Assembly: GCF_036850765.1 (NCBI RefSeq)
Contig: NC_089490.1
Span: 295,970,982 to 296,034,981, forward strand
Direction of reading: 5' to 3'
Source of the DNA: Saccopteryx bilineata
Lineage: Eukaryota > Chordata > Mammalia > Chiroptera > Emballonuridae
DNA: 64,000 bases
Shown here in pieces: positions 20,889 through 32,542 of this stretch (position 1 is the stretch's first letter; every line of letters begins with the position of its first letter). A model generated the notes under the pieces. That model was not told where the DNA came from and searched no databases. It saw only the letters and a program-made list of their open reading frames with translations. The translations under genes were made by a program, and so were the position numbers.

Positions 20889-23800
20889 ATGTCAATATAC
20901 AACTACATATCAATAATAACCTTAAATGTAAATGTTAAATGATCCAATCAAAAGACATAGGGTAGCTGTGTAGATAAAAAAACAGGACCCATACATATGC
21001 TGTCTACAAGAGACACTCCTTAAAACAGAAGGTGCACATAGACTGAAGGTAAAAGGATGGAAAAAACATATTTCATGCAAATGGAAATGAAAAAAAAGCT
21101 GGGGTAGCAATACTTAGACAAAATGGACTTTAAAACAAAGGCTATAGTAAGAGATAAAGGTCTCTACATAATGATAAAGGAGCAATCCAACAGAAAGATA
21201 TAACCATTATAAATATCTACGCACCTAATATAGGAGCACCTAAATATATAGAGCAGACTTTGATGGATATAAAGGGAAAGATCAACAGCAATACTATAAT
21301 AGTAGGGGATTTCAATACCCCACCAACATCACTAGATAGATCCTCAAGAAAGAAAATAAACAAAGAAACAGCAAATTTAAAGGATCCACTAGATCAACTG
21401 CATTTAATAGGTATCTTCAGAACCTTTCACGCTAACGCAGTAGAATATACATTCTTTTCAAGTGCTCATGGTATATTCTCTAGGATAGACCACATGTTAG
21501 GGTACAAAAACGGTCTCAACAAATTTAAGAAGACTGAAATCATATCAAGCATTTTCTCTGATCACAATGGCATGAAACTAGAAATCAACCACAACAGAAA
21601 AACTGAAAAATACTCAAACACTTGGAAACTAAATAGCATGTTATTATTAACGAATGGGCTAACACTGACATCAAAGAAGAAACAAAAAAATTCCTAGAAA
21701 CGAATGATAATGAGCACACATCAACTCAAAATTTATGGGACACAGCAAAAACAGTCCTGAGAGGGAAGTTCATAGCATTAGAGGCATACCATAAGAAGCT
21801 AAAAAAAGCTCAAATAAACAACTTGACTCTGCATCTAAAAGAACTAGAAAAAGAACAGCAAGTAAAGCCCAAAGGTAGTAGAAGGGAAAAAAATAATAAA
21901 GATCAGAGTGGAAATAAATGACATAGAGGCTAAAGAAACAATACAGATGATTAATGAAACCTGGTTTTTTGAAAACGTAACAAGATTGATGAACCTTTAA
22001 CCACACTCACCAAAAAGAAAAGAGAGAGGACTCAAATAAAATTAGAAATGAGAGTGGAGAAATAACAACTGACACACAGAAATAAAAAGGATTGTAAGAA
22101 AATACTATGAAGAACTGTATTCCAAAAAATTAGATAACCTAGATGAAACATACAAATTCCTTGAAACATATAATATTTTAGAAATCAATCTGGAAGAATC
22201 AGAAAACCTAAACACACTGATTACAACAAATGAGATAGAAACAGTGATTAAAAACACTCCCAACAAACAAAAGCCCTGGGCCAGATAGCTTTACAAGTGA
22301 ATTCTACCAAATATTCAAAGAAGAACTAACTCCTATCCTTCTCAACCTATTTCAAAAAAAGTCAAGAGGAAGGATGACTTCCAAGCTCCTTTGATGAGGC
22401 GAGCATAATTCTGATTCCAAAACCAGGCAAAGACAACACAAAAAAAGAAAATTATAGGCCAATATCCCTGATGAATTTAGATGCTAAAATCCTCAACAAA
22501 ATATTAGCAAACCAGATTCAGCAATATATGGAAAAAATTATACATCATGATTAAGTGGGATTTATTCTGGGGAGGCAAGGCTGGTACAATATTTGCAAAT
22601 CAATCAATGTGATTCATCACATAAATGAAAGGAAGGAGAAAAACCATATGATAATTTCAATAGATACAGAAAAAGCATTTGATAAAATCCAGCACCCATT
22701 CATGATCAAAACTCTCAGGAAAGTGGGAATACAGGGAACATACCTCAACATGATAAAGGCCATCCATGACAAACTCACAGCCAACATCATACTCAATGGG
22801 CAAAAATTAAAAGCGATTCCCCTTAAGATCAGGAACAAGGCAGGGGTGCCCCCTTTCACCATTCTTATTCAACATAGTACTGGAAGTCCTAGCCAAAGCA
22901 ATCAGACAAGAAGAAGAAATAAAATGCATCGAAATTGGAAAAGAAGAAGTAAAACTATCATTATTTGAAAGATAATATGATATTGTATATAGAAAACCAT
23001 AAAGTCTCAGTCAAAAAACTACTGGACCTGATAAATGAATTCAGCAAGGTGGGAGGATATAAAATTAATACTCAGAAATCAGAGGCATTTTTATACACCA
23101 ACAATGAACTCTCAGAAAGAGAAATTAAGGAAACAATTCCCTTGCAACAAAAAAAAAATAAAGTACCTAGGAGTAAATTTAACCAAGGTGATTAAAGACT
23201 TGTACTTGGAAAATTATAAAACATTAATAAAAGAAATCAAGGAAGATATAAACAAGTGGAAGCAGATACCGTGCTTATGGTTAGGAAGAATAAACATTAT
23301 TAAAATGTCTATATTACTCAAAGCAATTTATAAAATTCAATGCAATACCAATTAAAATACCAATGACATACTTCAAAGATATAGAACACATATTCCAAAA
23401 ATTTTTATGGAACCAAAAGAGAACACGAGTAGTCTCAGCAATCTTGAAAAGGAAGAATAAAGTGGGAGGTATCACACTTCCGGATATCAAGTTATACTAA
23501 AAGGCTACTGCACTCAAAACAATTTGGTACTGGCATAAGAACAGGCATATAGATTAATGGAACAGAATAGAGAACCCAGAAATAAACCCACACCATTATG
23601 GACAACTGATATTTGACAAAGGAGGTAAGAGTATACAATAGAGTAAAGACAGTCTCTTTAACAAATGGTATTGGGAAAATTGGATAGCTACCTGCAAAAA
23701 GTGAAACTAGACCACCAACTTACACCATGCACAAAAATAAACTCAAAGTGGATAAAAGACTTAAATGTAAGCTGTGAAACCATAAGCATCTTAGAAGAAA

Positions 23801-24673
23801 ACATAGGCAGTAAGCTCTCCAACATCTCTCGCAGCAATATATTTGCTGATTTATCGCCACAGGTAAGTTAAATAAGATAGAATAAACAAATGGGAATATA
23901 TCAAATTTAAAAGCTTTGCACAGCTAAAGACAACAAGAACAGAAAAAAAGACAAACCACACAACGAGAGAACATATTCGATAATACATCTGATAAGGGGT
24001 TAATAACCAAAATTTATAAAGAACTTGTAAAACTCAACACCAGGAAAACAAACAATCGAAGAAAAAAATAGGCAAAAGAAATGAATAGACATTTCTCCAA
24101 ACAGGACATACAGATGGCCAATAGACAGATGAAAAAGTGTTCAACATCACTAATCATTAGAGAAATGCAAATTAAAACCACAATGAGATTTCACCTCACA
24201 CCTGTCAGAATGGTGCTCATTAGCAAAACAACACAGGACAAGTGCTGGTGAGGATGTGGAGAAAGGGGAACCCTCCTGCACTGCTGGTGGGAATGCAGAC
24301 TGGTGCAGCCACTGTGGGAAACAATGTGGAGATTCCACAAAAAATTAAAAATGGATCTGCCTTTTGACCCAGCCATCCCACTTTTAGGAATATATTCCAA
24401 GAATACCGTATCACCAACTGAAAAAAAGAAATGCACCCACATGTTTATGGCAGCATTGTTCACAATAGCGAAGACCTTGAAACAGCCCAAGTGTCCGTTA
24501 GTGGATGAGTGGATTAAAAAGCTGTGGTACATATATCCAATGGAACACTATGGGGCCATGATAAGAAGGAAATCTTACCTTTTGCGTCAACATGGATGGA
24601 CATGGAAACTATTATGTTAAGTGAAATAAGCCAGGCAGAGAAAGAAAAATATCATATGAGCCCACTCATTTGA
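20889..24673 (+). pseudogene. L1 ORF2 pseudogene (copy 1)
   Basis: ORF2p carries an AP-like endonuclease and reverse transcriptase. Endonuclease pieces are readable at 21260-21697 (GDFNTPP, SDHN), RT pieces at 22555-22968 ([16 protein letters not shown]), and the C-terminal cysteine region at about 24230-24310. The RT 'FADDM' catalytic box is destroyed: the corresponding codons near 22960-22980 read through a stop. Many frameshifts and stops separate the parts, so no functional protein is possible. Confidence 0.88.
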
Positions 24674-24920
24674 GGAATCCAATAAACAATGTGAACTGAG
24701 GAACGAATTTGAGACAGAGGAGAGATCAAAGGGACCAGAGGAAAAGAGGACAGAGGGAAAGGGGATGATAGGATGGGATAAACCTGAAGGGAAGGGGGGA
24801 GGGCACTAAGGGGAGAGGGACAAGGGAGATGTTGAGGGGAATACAGGGGAGGGGAGATGCACTCAGGGCAACACTAGAATCTATGTAAACACAAAAAATT
24901 AAAATCAATAATAATAAAAA

Positions 24921-24934
24921 AAGTTCTCATTGAT
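24921..24934. repeat. Right target-site duplication of L1 copy 1
   Basis: AAGTTCTCATTGAT, perfect copy of 18713-18726, following the L1 A-rich tail. Confidence 0.93.
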
Positions 24935-25174
24935 AACTGGCATTAGAACAGAGACCTGATATATGTGCAAAGGCCCCAAGGCAAAGGCTTGCTTAGCATC
25001 CTGAGGAATCACACAGAGGCCAACACAAGGTCAGACACAGCAGCAAGAAAGCAGGTCAAACAGTGTCTTGCAGGTTAAAAAAAAAAACTTTTTTACTCTT
25101 GAGATGGGAAATCTTTGGATGGTTTTACAGAGAAAAGGGTTGTAATCTGACTTCTCTTTAAAAATGATTGCTCT

Positions 25175-25375
25175 AAGCCTTTTCAGGTAGCTCAGTTGGT
25201 TAGAGCTTCATCCCAATATGCCAAGGTTGTAGGTTCAATCCCTGGGCAGGGCACATACATATAAGAATCAACCAATGAATGAATAAATAAATAGAACAAC
25301 AAATCTATGTTTCTCTCTTTCTTCCTCCCCCCCCCCTCTCTTCCTTCCTCTAAAATCAGTAATTTAAAATAAAAT
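25175..25375 (+). mobile_element. Old tRNA-derived SINE (Ves-like)
   Basis: A head with 'gtagctcagttggttagagc' (A-box) and 'aggttcaatccctgg' (B-box), then a short body and pyrimidine tail. The flanks are AAAAATGATTGCTCT (25160-25174) and AAAAATGATTCCTCT (25376-25390), one mismatch. It is more diverged than the Rhin-1-like copies and resembles the Ves group shared by many bats. Confidence 0.85.
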
Positions 25376-25394
25376 AAAAATGATTCCTCTATAT

Positions 25395-25685
25395 CAGGGC
25401 TAGTCAACCTTTTTATACCTACCGCCCACTTTTGTATCTCTGTTAGTAATGTAACTTTATAAAATTTATAAAGCAGAGCTACAGCAAGTTAAAGCATATA
25501 ATAATAATTACTTACCAAGTACTTTATGTTGAATTTTTGCTAAGTTTGGCAGAATAAATCTTTATAAAACAACTTACTATAGTTAAATCTATATTTTTAT
25601 TTATACTTTGGTTGCTCCGCTACCACCCACCATGAAAGCTGGAACGCCCACTAGTAGGCGGTAGGGACCAGGTTGACTACCACTG
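25395..25685 (+). mobile_element. Non-autonomous hAT, 291 bp
   Basis: Inverted ends CAGGGCTAGTCAACC and (reversed) CAGTGGTAGTCAACC, with an exact 8-bp duplication, CTCTATAT, at 25387-25394 and 25686-25693. The left duplication partly overlaps the right duplication of the SINE at 25175-25375, so the hAT landed on the edge of the SINE site. The interior is AT-rich and non-coding. A rearranged relative is at 47052-47180. Confidence 0.9.
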
Positions 25686-27465
25686 CTCTATATAATGTGC
25701 TAGAAGGCTGTGGAGGAGTGGAGGGTAGGAATGAACCAGTTGGAAGACTATAGCTATAATTTAGGGGAAAGATAACAGTGGAGCCAGTCAAACATTACAG
25801 AAAAACTTTTCAGGTACAATCAACAGGATATACTAATGGCTGGGAGGTGCAGTAAGAGAGAAAGAGAAGATTTAAGGATGACCCTAAGGGTTTTAGCCCA
25901 AGCAATTAGAAGATTGTATCAATCCTTACTGATAGAACACCTAGAGAAATGCAGGTTTGGGCTGAAAATTAGTTTTGTTCTGGATATGTTAGGTTTAAGA
26001 TGCCTAACAGAAATCAACTAGGGATTCCAGTATAAGATTATACATAGATATATGAGTCTGAGTTAGAGGTAGAAGTAAAGGCCAAAGACACAAATTAGGG
26101 AGTAGTGTACAGATGCAATCAAAGCCATGAGACCACTCACGGGAGGAAGTCGGAAGAAAGGAGAGGTCTGAGAACTGGACACTCCAATATTAAGAGGCTG
26201 GGCAAAGAGGAACAATCAACTGGACTGAAGATGAATGGCCTGTGTGGTCAAAGGAGATGGGTCATGAAAAACTGCCCGGTGCAGCATAGACTGGACTGGA
26301 TGGGAGCAAGAGCGGACACAGGAAGACCAGTGCAGGATGCTGCAACAGTCACACAGGCCTGCGGCCTGGGCCAACTGAAGGGTTTCTGCCTGATACAATG
26401 TCCCCCAAGGGAGAGTACAAAAATGCCCACAAGACTGACAAAGACTGGCATTCAAAAAGGAGCCTGCATCTCAAAGGGATATCTGAGCCTGCTATACTGC
26501 CTAGTGCTTTGTATAAACACAATCTTTACGATTTCATAAATGCCACCGCTTCTAACTGGGTCTCTTGTTGATCAAATCCCCATAACATCTGACAGTTATG
26601 CAGAAACCAGGACAGCAGCACAGGTGACATAAGCTGGCAGAGAGGATCTGGGTGACCAAGATGAGGCAGTTACTCAAGGGGTAGCAATGCCAGGATCTGT
26701 GAATGGTCTAACTAAGGGGAAGGGCAGTAGAGGGAGGAATCAAACATTAACTCCCAGGTTTCTCTGTCTTACAACAGGTGATGCTACCAGTCAATTACTC
26801 AGAGGACCCAGGTGGGAGAAGCTTGTAAAAGTTCAGTCTTAAACTTGCAGAGAGGCTGAGAAGGCAGCTGCTACTGGAGCTCAGAAAAGAATCGGACTGA
26901 TGAGATCTGTCATCTGCTATGGAGTGAAACTGGTCACATACACAGGAAAAGGTTACCTAAGAAAGACTCGAGCAAGAAAGAAAATAGCCTCAGAGTGAGC
27001 CTTTTGGGCACCAGAATAGTCATCAGCTATACAGGATAAAGTAAGCCTTCAGAGGAGGGAGAGGAGCTCAAGAGGAGAGAGAAAACCCGAGAAGGTGCAG
27101 CATGACAAGCTCGCACAAGACGGTGTTCAAGGAGAAAGGAGGCAACCACACTCATCACTGAGGTCACATCTTTTTAAACACATATAATATTTAACTGAAG
27201 ATAGGTCATCTTTGTTTTGCCAGCAGAATTGGTAGTCCTGTTGATTATTACCACAGCTTTCTGTGAATACAGTTAATAAAAACTACTCTAGTATGATTTT
27301 GTCATTTGTTAACATCTTTCTAATAAGCCATCCAAAATTGTGTAATTTTAAGACAGCAAGGCTGATGAACATATTTTGGATACAACTACAGTTAAGGCAT
27401 TGAAACGACTTTGGAAAGAACACAAAACTAGAGTCTGTCAGTCCTGCTTTTACCTTTACCTAGAC

Positions 27466-27794
27466 CAGGGGTCCCCAAATTACGGCCCGTGGGCTACATG
27501 CGGCCCCCTGAGGCCATTTATCCGGCCCCCGCAGCACTTCATGAAGGGGCACCTCTTTCATTGGTGGTCAGTGAGAGGAGCATGGCTCCCATTGAAATAC
27601 TGGTCATTTTGTTGGTTTAAATTTACTTGTTCTTTATTTTAAATATTGTATTTATTCCCGTTTTGTTTTTTTACTTTAAAATAAGATATGTGCAGTGTGC
27701 ATAGGGATTTGTTCATAGTTTTTTATAGTCTGGCCTTCCAACGGTCTGAGGGACAGTGAACTAGCCCCCTGTGTAAAAAGTTTGGGGACCCCTG
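27466..27794 (+). mobile_element. Non-autonomous hAT, 329 bp, perfect TIRs
   Basis: CAGGGGTCCCCAAA at the left and TTTGGGGACCCCTG at the right are a perfect 14-bp inverted pair. The 8-bp duplication ACCTAGAC is exact (27458-27465, 27795-27802). GC-rich ends ('ggcccgtgggc', 'gcggccccctgaggcc') and an AT-rich centre; no coding frame. It is the same family as 5250-5990, in the opposite orientation. Confidence 0.94.
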
Positions 27795-27858
27795 ACCTAG
27801 ACCTTGGACAGAGCTTAATAAGCTTTGGTTTCATCATGTGCTCAACGCTGGGGATACG

Positions 27859-27908
27859 ATGTGTGTGAGTGTGTGTGAGTGTGTGTGAGTGTGTGTGTGT
27901 GTGTGTGT
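27859..27908. repeat. (GT)n microsatellite
   Basis: GTGTGTGA-type units grading into a pure GT run. Confidence 0.95.
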
Positions 27909-28662
27909 GCAGTGACTAAGACAGGAAGCCGTAACCCTGTTGATCTATATAACATCCCACCTCCATAAAATCTGAGAGTCCATTAATAATTTTGTGTGTG
28001 TTTAAGTCACTCCAATTTCAGCAGTGGCCTCTATATGGCCAAAAAATGAATTACTACTTCAAACCATTTGGTTTGGTTTGGCCATTTCTCAGATCAACCA
28101 GATTGTCTGACAGCTACAAAGTCTATTCCCTAGTGGAGGATCCTGAAAAAGCATTTACTGATTCCCCAACACAGAGAAAGAGTCAAGAGATGCTAGTTTA
28201 TTTCTGGTGCATGCTTATATGTTCTTAAGGATCTAATATTAATTCAAGAAGAAAGCACTTTCTTTTCCATCCAAAAGCAGTTAACTTTAAATGGCAATCA
28301 AACTAATTTAAACTTAGAGTACTGCTGATTTCCCATATAATGACACATGGGGTTTGGTAGAAGCACAATAAATATTCATTGAGTGGGTAAATGAAAGGAC
28401 TGTATTTGGTTGGGCTCAGAAATTCTGCTGAAAAATTACATTTAAACATAGCCAAATCACCATATTCTCCCTAATTCTAATATTTGTATCTCATATAAAC
28501 TATTTCCAGGGTTGATAGTTGCAGATATAAGATCCAATTCTATTCAAAGCAAAGCAAGCATAAAATTTGTAGAAATGCAAAGTACAAAAGACTTACCATT
28601 CACTGCTTCAAGCATAACAAAAAAGAGTCTACACTAATAAACCATAATATAGTGTTCTACTA

Positions 28663-29303
28663 CCGTAGCCCTCCCACTTCCAAAGGGAATACTTTCCAAG
28701 ATCCCCAATGGATGCCTCAAACTGCAAAAGGTACCAAAACCTATACATACTATGTTTGTCTATACATACATATCTATGATAGAGTCTAGTTTATAAATTA
28801 GGCACAGTAAGAGATTAACAATAATAAAATAGAAAAATTATAACAATATACTGTAATAAAAGTTTTATGAATGTGTTCTCTCTCTCTCTCTTAAAATATA
28901 CTATTGTACTGTACTCACCTTCCCACTCGAAGGAAGCACTTTCTGGCTTTTCTTTGGCATTTCCGAATTGCCAGCATCACTACTCCTGCACTCTGGGGCC
29001 ATTAGTAAGTAAAATAAGGGTAACTTGAACACCGCATTTATTGATTCCCTAAAATGAAGTCAGTCTACTGAGTGACTAGTGAGTGAGGAGGTAACCTATA
29101 CGACAGGATACACTAGACAAAGGGATGACTCACATCCTGGGCAGGAGCAGAACGGCACATTTCATCACACTACTCAGAACTGTATGCAATTTAAAACTTA
29201 TGAATTGTTTACTGGAATTTTCCATTAAATATTTTCAGACCATGGTTGATCACAGGTAACTGAAACCGCAGAAAGCAAAACCGCAGATAAGGTGAGATGA
29301 CTG
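28663..29303 (-). mobile_element. Tigger/pogo-type DNA transposon remnant
   Basis: The right end 'cagataaggtgagatgactg' followed by TA and the 'ggtaactgaaaccgcagaaagc' block match, from memory, Tigger (MER2-like) ends. The left end 'taccgtagccctcccacttcc' is a weaker inverted match and also follows a TA. It includes a short CT microsatellite at 28880-28891 and no coding frame. Confidence 0.65.
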
Positions 29304-29867
29304 TATTTTTCCCTTGCCCTGTAACATACTGGCCTTCTCAATGCCCAACTCTAGAGGTACTGCTCAAAGGTTATTCCTTATGGCTTGGGAGACCATCATG
29401 ACCGGCTTCCAATGTTTTGTTCACCACTCCAGTTATATTATTGATCAATAATAAGCTCAATAAAGTTTTATACAATGAGACAAAAGTGAGAGGAATGGGG
29501 ACTTTCACTTTGTCCATAAATCAAACCTGGTCTCTGTAAGTCTCTTTCAACTCCACTGTATTCTACAAACTGTTGAGTAACCCTATGGCCTATCTTCTAA
29601 TTTTTCATGTTTAATATTTGCTCCCCCCATGAAGCCTAGCTCAATGTCTTGAACAAAGCAATCATTAAGTGAAAAAGTATGAGTTCTTAACAGTATTCTT
29701 TTGCCTTGTACACAATTTGCATAATGAAATAAAAAAAAATCAATACGCTATGCATGCTAAAGTCACCAAGAACTAACTCATCGATTCTATAAATAGATAC
29801 TTGACTCTTCTGACCTTCACTCTCTATTTTACAGCAATCTAATTGGAGGGAATTAAGATAAACTCAC

Positions 29868-29973
29868 AGTTAAGTGTCCTTCATGATGATCTGGGAAATG
29901 AATGAATAAGTACTCTGTGGCGACCAGTTGCATTATGGAGTCACCTAGGAATTCCATTCTCTGGTTGTGGCCT
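29868..29973 (-). CDS. DROSHA: DROSHA exon (RIIIDb signature, E1147 and D1151)
   Basis: A 106-nt exon encoding the last base of L1140 and G1141-T1175. It reads GHNQRMEFLGDSIMQLVATE and YLFIHFPDHHEGHLT. MEFLGDS is the RNase III signature motif of RIIIDb; E1147 and D1151 bind the catalytic metal, and E1147 is the position recurrently mutated in Wilms tumour. Acceptor TACTCAG and donor GTGAGTT are good. A 2.8-kb transposon begins 119 bp upstream of this exon. Confidence 0.97.
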
Positions 29974-30462
29974 CTGAGTAAAGAAGCATCAGTGTAAAGG
30001 GGTCAATAAGTACTTATTCAAAAAAAAAACACACCAGAATTTTTTAAAACACATTTTAAAAGGTAACATATCTATTCATCTTGCTTTAAAGCAGGGGTTG
30101 GGAACCTTTTTGGCTGAGAGAGCCATGAACGCCACATATTTTAAAATGTAATTCCGTGAGAGCCATACAATATGTTTAACACTAAATACAAGTAAATGTG
30201 TGCATTTTATGTAAGACCAACACTTTTAAAGTACAATAAGTCTCTGAATTCTTTTTAATAACGTTGTTATGCTGATGCTAACCAATAATGAATAAAGTAC
30301 TTCCTACCATTAATGCGACTTCTGGTGCTGCATGGTTTTGCTGATGGCTATGTAGTCTGGTTTATAGGTGGTGAGGTTAAGCTTCAGGCAGGCACTGAGA
30401 CTTCCATCCATTAAATGTGATCGTAGGTTGGTCTTAATGTTCTTTAGATGTGAGAAAGACTG

Positions 30463-32542
30463 CTAACATGTATATGTAGAGCCAAACATTGTCAGTACAG
30501 CAATACTCACACACTGCAATATGTGATATGTGACAGGAAGTGCGTTCCAAGTTTTGACAATCAGCTGGTCCACAGGTTGAAGTTTTTTCATTTCTCCCCA
30601 CCTGTGTTTGCTTGCCAACTCTGCTTGCTGTCCTGCAAGTCTTTCCAAATCTTCATTCAGTGACTTGAACTTATTCACCCACATGTCTGAGGCCTTCAGG
30701 TCAGCAGCTTGTAGCTCAAAATCTCTGACGGAAACACCAGGGATTTAACTCAGGTTGGCACTGTCCACTGCACACTCGTGTGGATGGGTGATGAACTTAA
30801 AAAGATGAGTGCGCTCACAAAATTTTCCAAAGTGTGCTTTGAATGACTGCAGGAGATTAGATGTGAAGCCCGCTAGCTGCTGGAGATCAAGATGTTGAGC
30901 AGGGTCATTCGCTGTGCACGCATCTTTAAACTCTCCCAGTTTTTCAAAGTGTAGTAAACCAGTGGTCCCCAACCCCCGGGTCACGGACCGGTACCGGTCC
31001 GTGGGCCATTTGGTACTGGTCTACAGAGAAAGAATAAATAACTTACATTATTTCTGTTTTATTTATATTTAAGTCTAAACAATGTTTTATTTTTAAAAAA
31101 TGACCAGATTCCCTCTGTTACATCTGTCTAAGACTCACTCTTGATGCTTGTCTCGGTCACGTGATACATTTTTCCGTCTCATCCTAAAGCGGGTCCATGA
31201 AAATATTTTCTGACATTAAACTGGTCCGTGGCCCAAAAAAGTAAATGTAGTAAATGACCTGTTTCAATGCTGGCGATGAAGAGTTCCAGCTTGTTTTCAA
31301 ATGCAAACACTGCTTGTTGAAGGGATAAGACTGTATTTCCAACGCCTTGCATTTTCACACTAAGCTGGTTCAGATGTTCAGTCATGTCCACGAGGTAGTA
31401 GAACTTCAGGAGCCACTCAGTGTTAGCTAACTCAGGATGCTCGACGTTTTTCATTTCAAGAAAAGTCCAGATTTCACTCACACAAGCCGTGAAACGGCTG
31501 AGCACCTTCCTTCTTGACAACCAACACACACTGCTGTGCAGAAGCAGACCAGGATAATTATTCCCAACTTCATCCAGCAGTGTTTTAAACTGGCGATCAT
31601 TTAAAGCTCGGGCAACAATAAAGGTGACCACCAGAATGACCAGCGACATCACTTCACCAAGCTGCTTGCCACACATCTGAGCATAAAACGCCTCCTGATG
31701 TAGGATGCAGTGAAAACTTAGGATGGGTCTCTTTTCATGTTCACGAAGAAGCGCTACGAATCCTCTGTTTTTCATCACCATGCACGGAGCACCATCAGTA
31801 CACACCAAAATAAGTTTATCCATCGGTAGATGTTTTTCTTTAGTGAACTCAGTGAAAGACTTGAATAAATCTTCCCCTCTTGTTGTCTCTTTCATAGGCA
31901 AAACAGCAAGACTTTCCTCACATAGTGTGTCACCAAGAGCATACCCTGCAATCACGCTGAACTAGGATAAATGGCTTACTTCTGTTGACTCATCCAAAGC
32001 GAGAGAAAAGAATGGTGCTGCATTTATGTCCTTCACTTGTGTTGCCTCAATTTGATTTGCCATCATGATGGTATGATCATGAACAGTTCTTGCTGACAGA
32101 GGCATGTCTTTTATTCGTTTGATTATCTTGTCTTTATCTGAAAAGTCATCAAAAAGTTCACTGGCAACATCAAGCATGAATGTTTTGGCATACCCCCATT
32201 GTGAATGGCTTTCTGTTTCTCACAATTGCTAAAGCACCAGCAAAGCTAGCCGAGTTCCAGTCACCTTGTTGGGTCCAAACACAGAGTTGCTGCTGACTAG
32301 CTTGCACTCTGCACAGTAGCTCTTGACATGCTCTCTTCCTGCTGTCCCCCGCTGGATATTTCGATGCAAATGTAGTATGGCATGTATCGAAGTGCCGCTT
32401 TATATTTGACCGTTTCATCAATGCAATTTTATCATTGCATATTAGACACACTGCAGAACCTGCTCTCTCCACAAAGGCGAATTCCTCTGGCCATTCCTGC
32501 TGAAAAGTACGATACTCCTCATCTTTTTTTCTTTTTAGTCAT
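30463..32542 (-). pseudogene. hAT transposase pseudogene (BED finger, GTF2IRD2-like)
   Basis: Read on the minus strand, a lysine-rich N-terminus (ATG at 32540-32542) leads into a BED-type zinc finger at about 32370-32460 (CLIC, then H-x4-H in KRHFDTCH). The hAT catalytic core lies at 31179-31955: 'LVCTDGAPCM', 'FHCILHQEAFYAQ', 'CWLSRRKVLSRF'. The C-terminal part is at 30463-30984. The gene is broken by frameshifts near 32500, stops around 32170 and 31960, a nested insertion (30960-31245) and further shifts near 30730. By memory the closest known relatives are the Charlie8-type hATs from which GTF2IRD2 derives. Too damaged to act. Confidence 0.85.
30960..31245 (+). mobile_element. Second hAT-like element nested in the transposase
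   Basis: The left end CAGTGGTCCCCAACCC, the palindromic 'ggaccggtaccggtcc' block and the late 'ctggtccgtggccc' are typical of a GC-ended non-autonomous hAT. 'GTAGTAAA' occurs on both sides (30951-30958 and about 31246), consistent with a duplication, although the right inverted end is not obvious. It interrupts the surrounding transposase frame. Confidence 0.65.

Larger units (their letters stand above)
18727..24920 (+). mobile_element. Full-length L1 retrotransposon, copy 1 (inactive)
   Basis: A 6.2-kb L1 with both ends present: a 5' UTR beginning with the CAAGATGGCG motif, decayed ORF1 and ORF2, a G-rich 3' UTR and an A-rich tail, all inside a perfect 14-bp target duplication. It is antisense to DROSHA and inserted into an older L2. 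Both reading frames carry many stops and frameshifts, so it is clearly older than copy 2 at 56046-62662, to which it is close in sequence (roughly nine in ten positions by eye). Confidence 0.95.
24935..27130 (-). mobile_element. Ancient L2, right part, itself interrupted
   Basis: The text continues the complement of L2: 'agaacagagacctgatatatgtgcaaaggcccc', 'gatgggaaatctttggatggtttt', 'gtaatctgacttctctttaaaaatgatt', then after a SINE and a hAT 'ctggatatgttaggtttaagatgcct', 'aaagccatgagacc', 'ctgagaactggacactccaa'. Together with 18040-18712 it is one old L2 insertion split by three younger elements. The open frame at 26105-26539 is a by-product. Confidence 0.6.
11777..29867 (-). other. DROSHA: Large DROSHA intron, 18.1 kb, repeat-rich
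   Basis: The intron separates the two exons that supply the RIIIDb active site. It holds an old L1-like piece (12108-12280), a 14-bp minisatellite (12747-13194), a MaLR LTR with a SINE (14966-15692), L2 and MIR remnants, a full-length L1 (18727-24920), several hAT and Tigger elements and a GT microsatellite. The parts at 13195-14780, 16320-18030 and 27910-28660 show nothing I recognise. Confidence 0.92.

Noticed and set aside
26105..26539. 144-codon open frame on the plus strand
   Set aside because: It overlaps what looks like L2 sequence in reverse and has no recognisable protein features.
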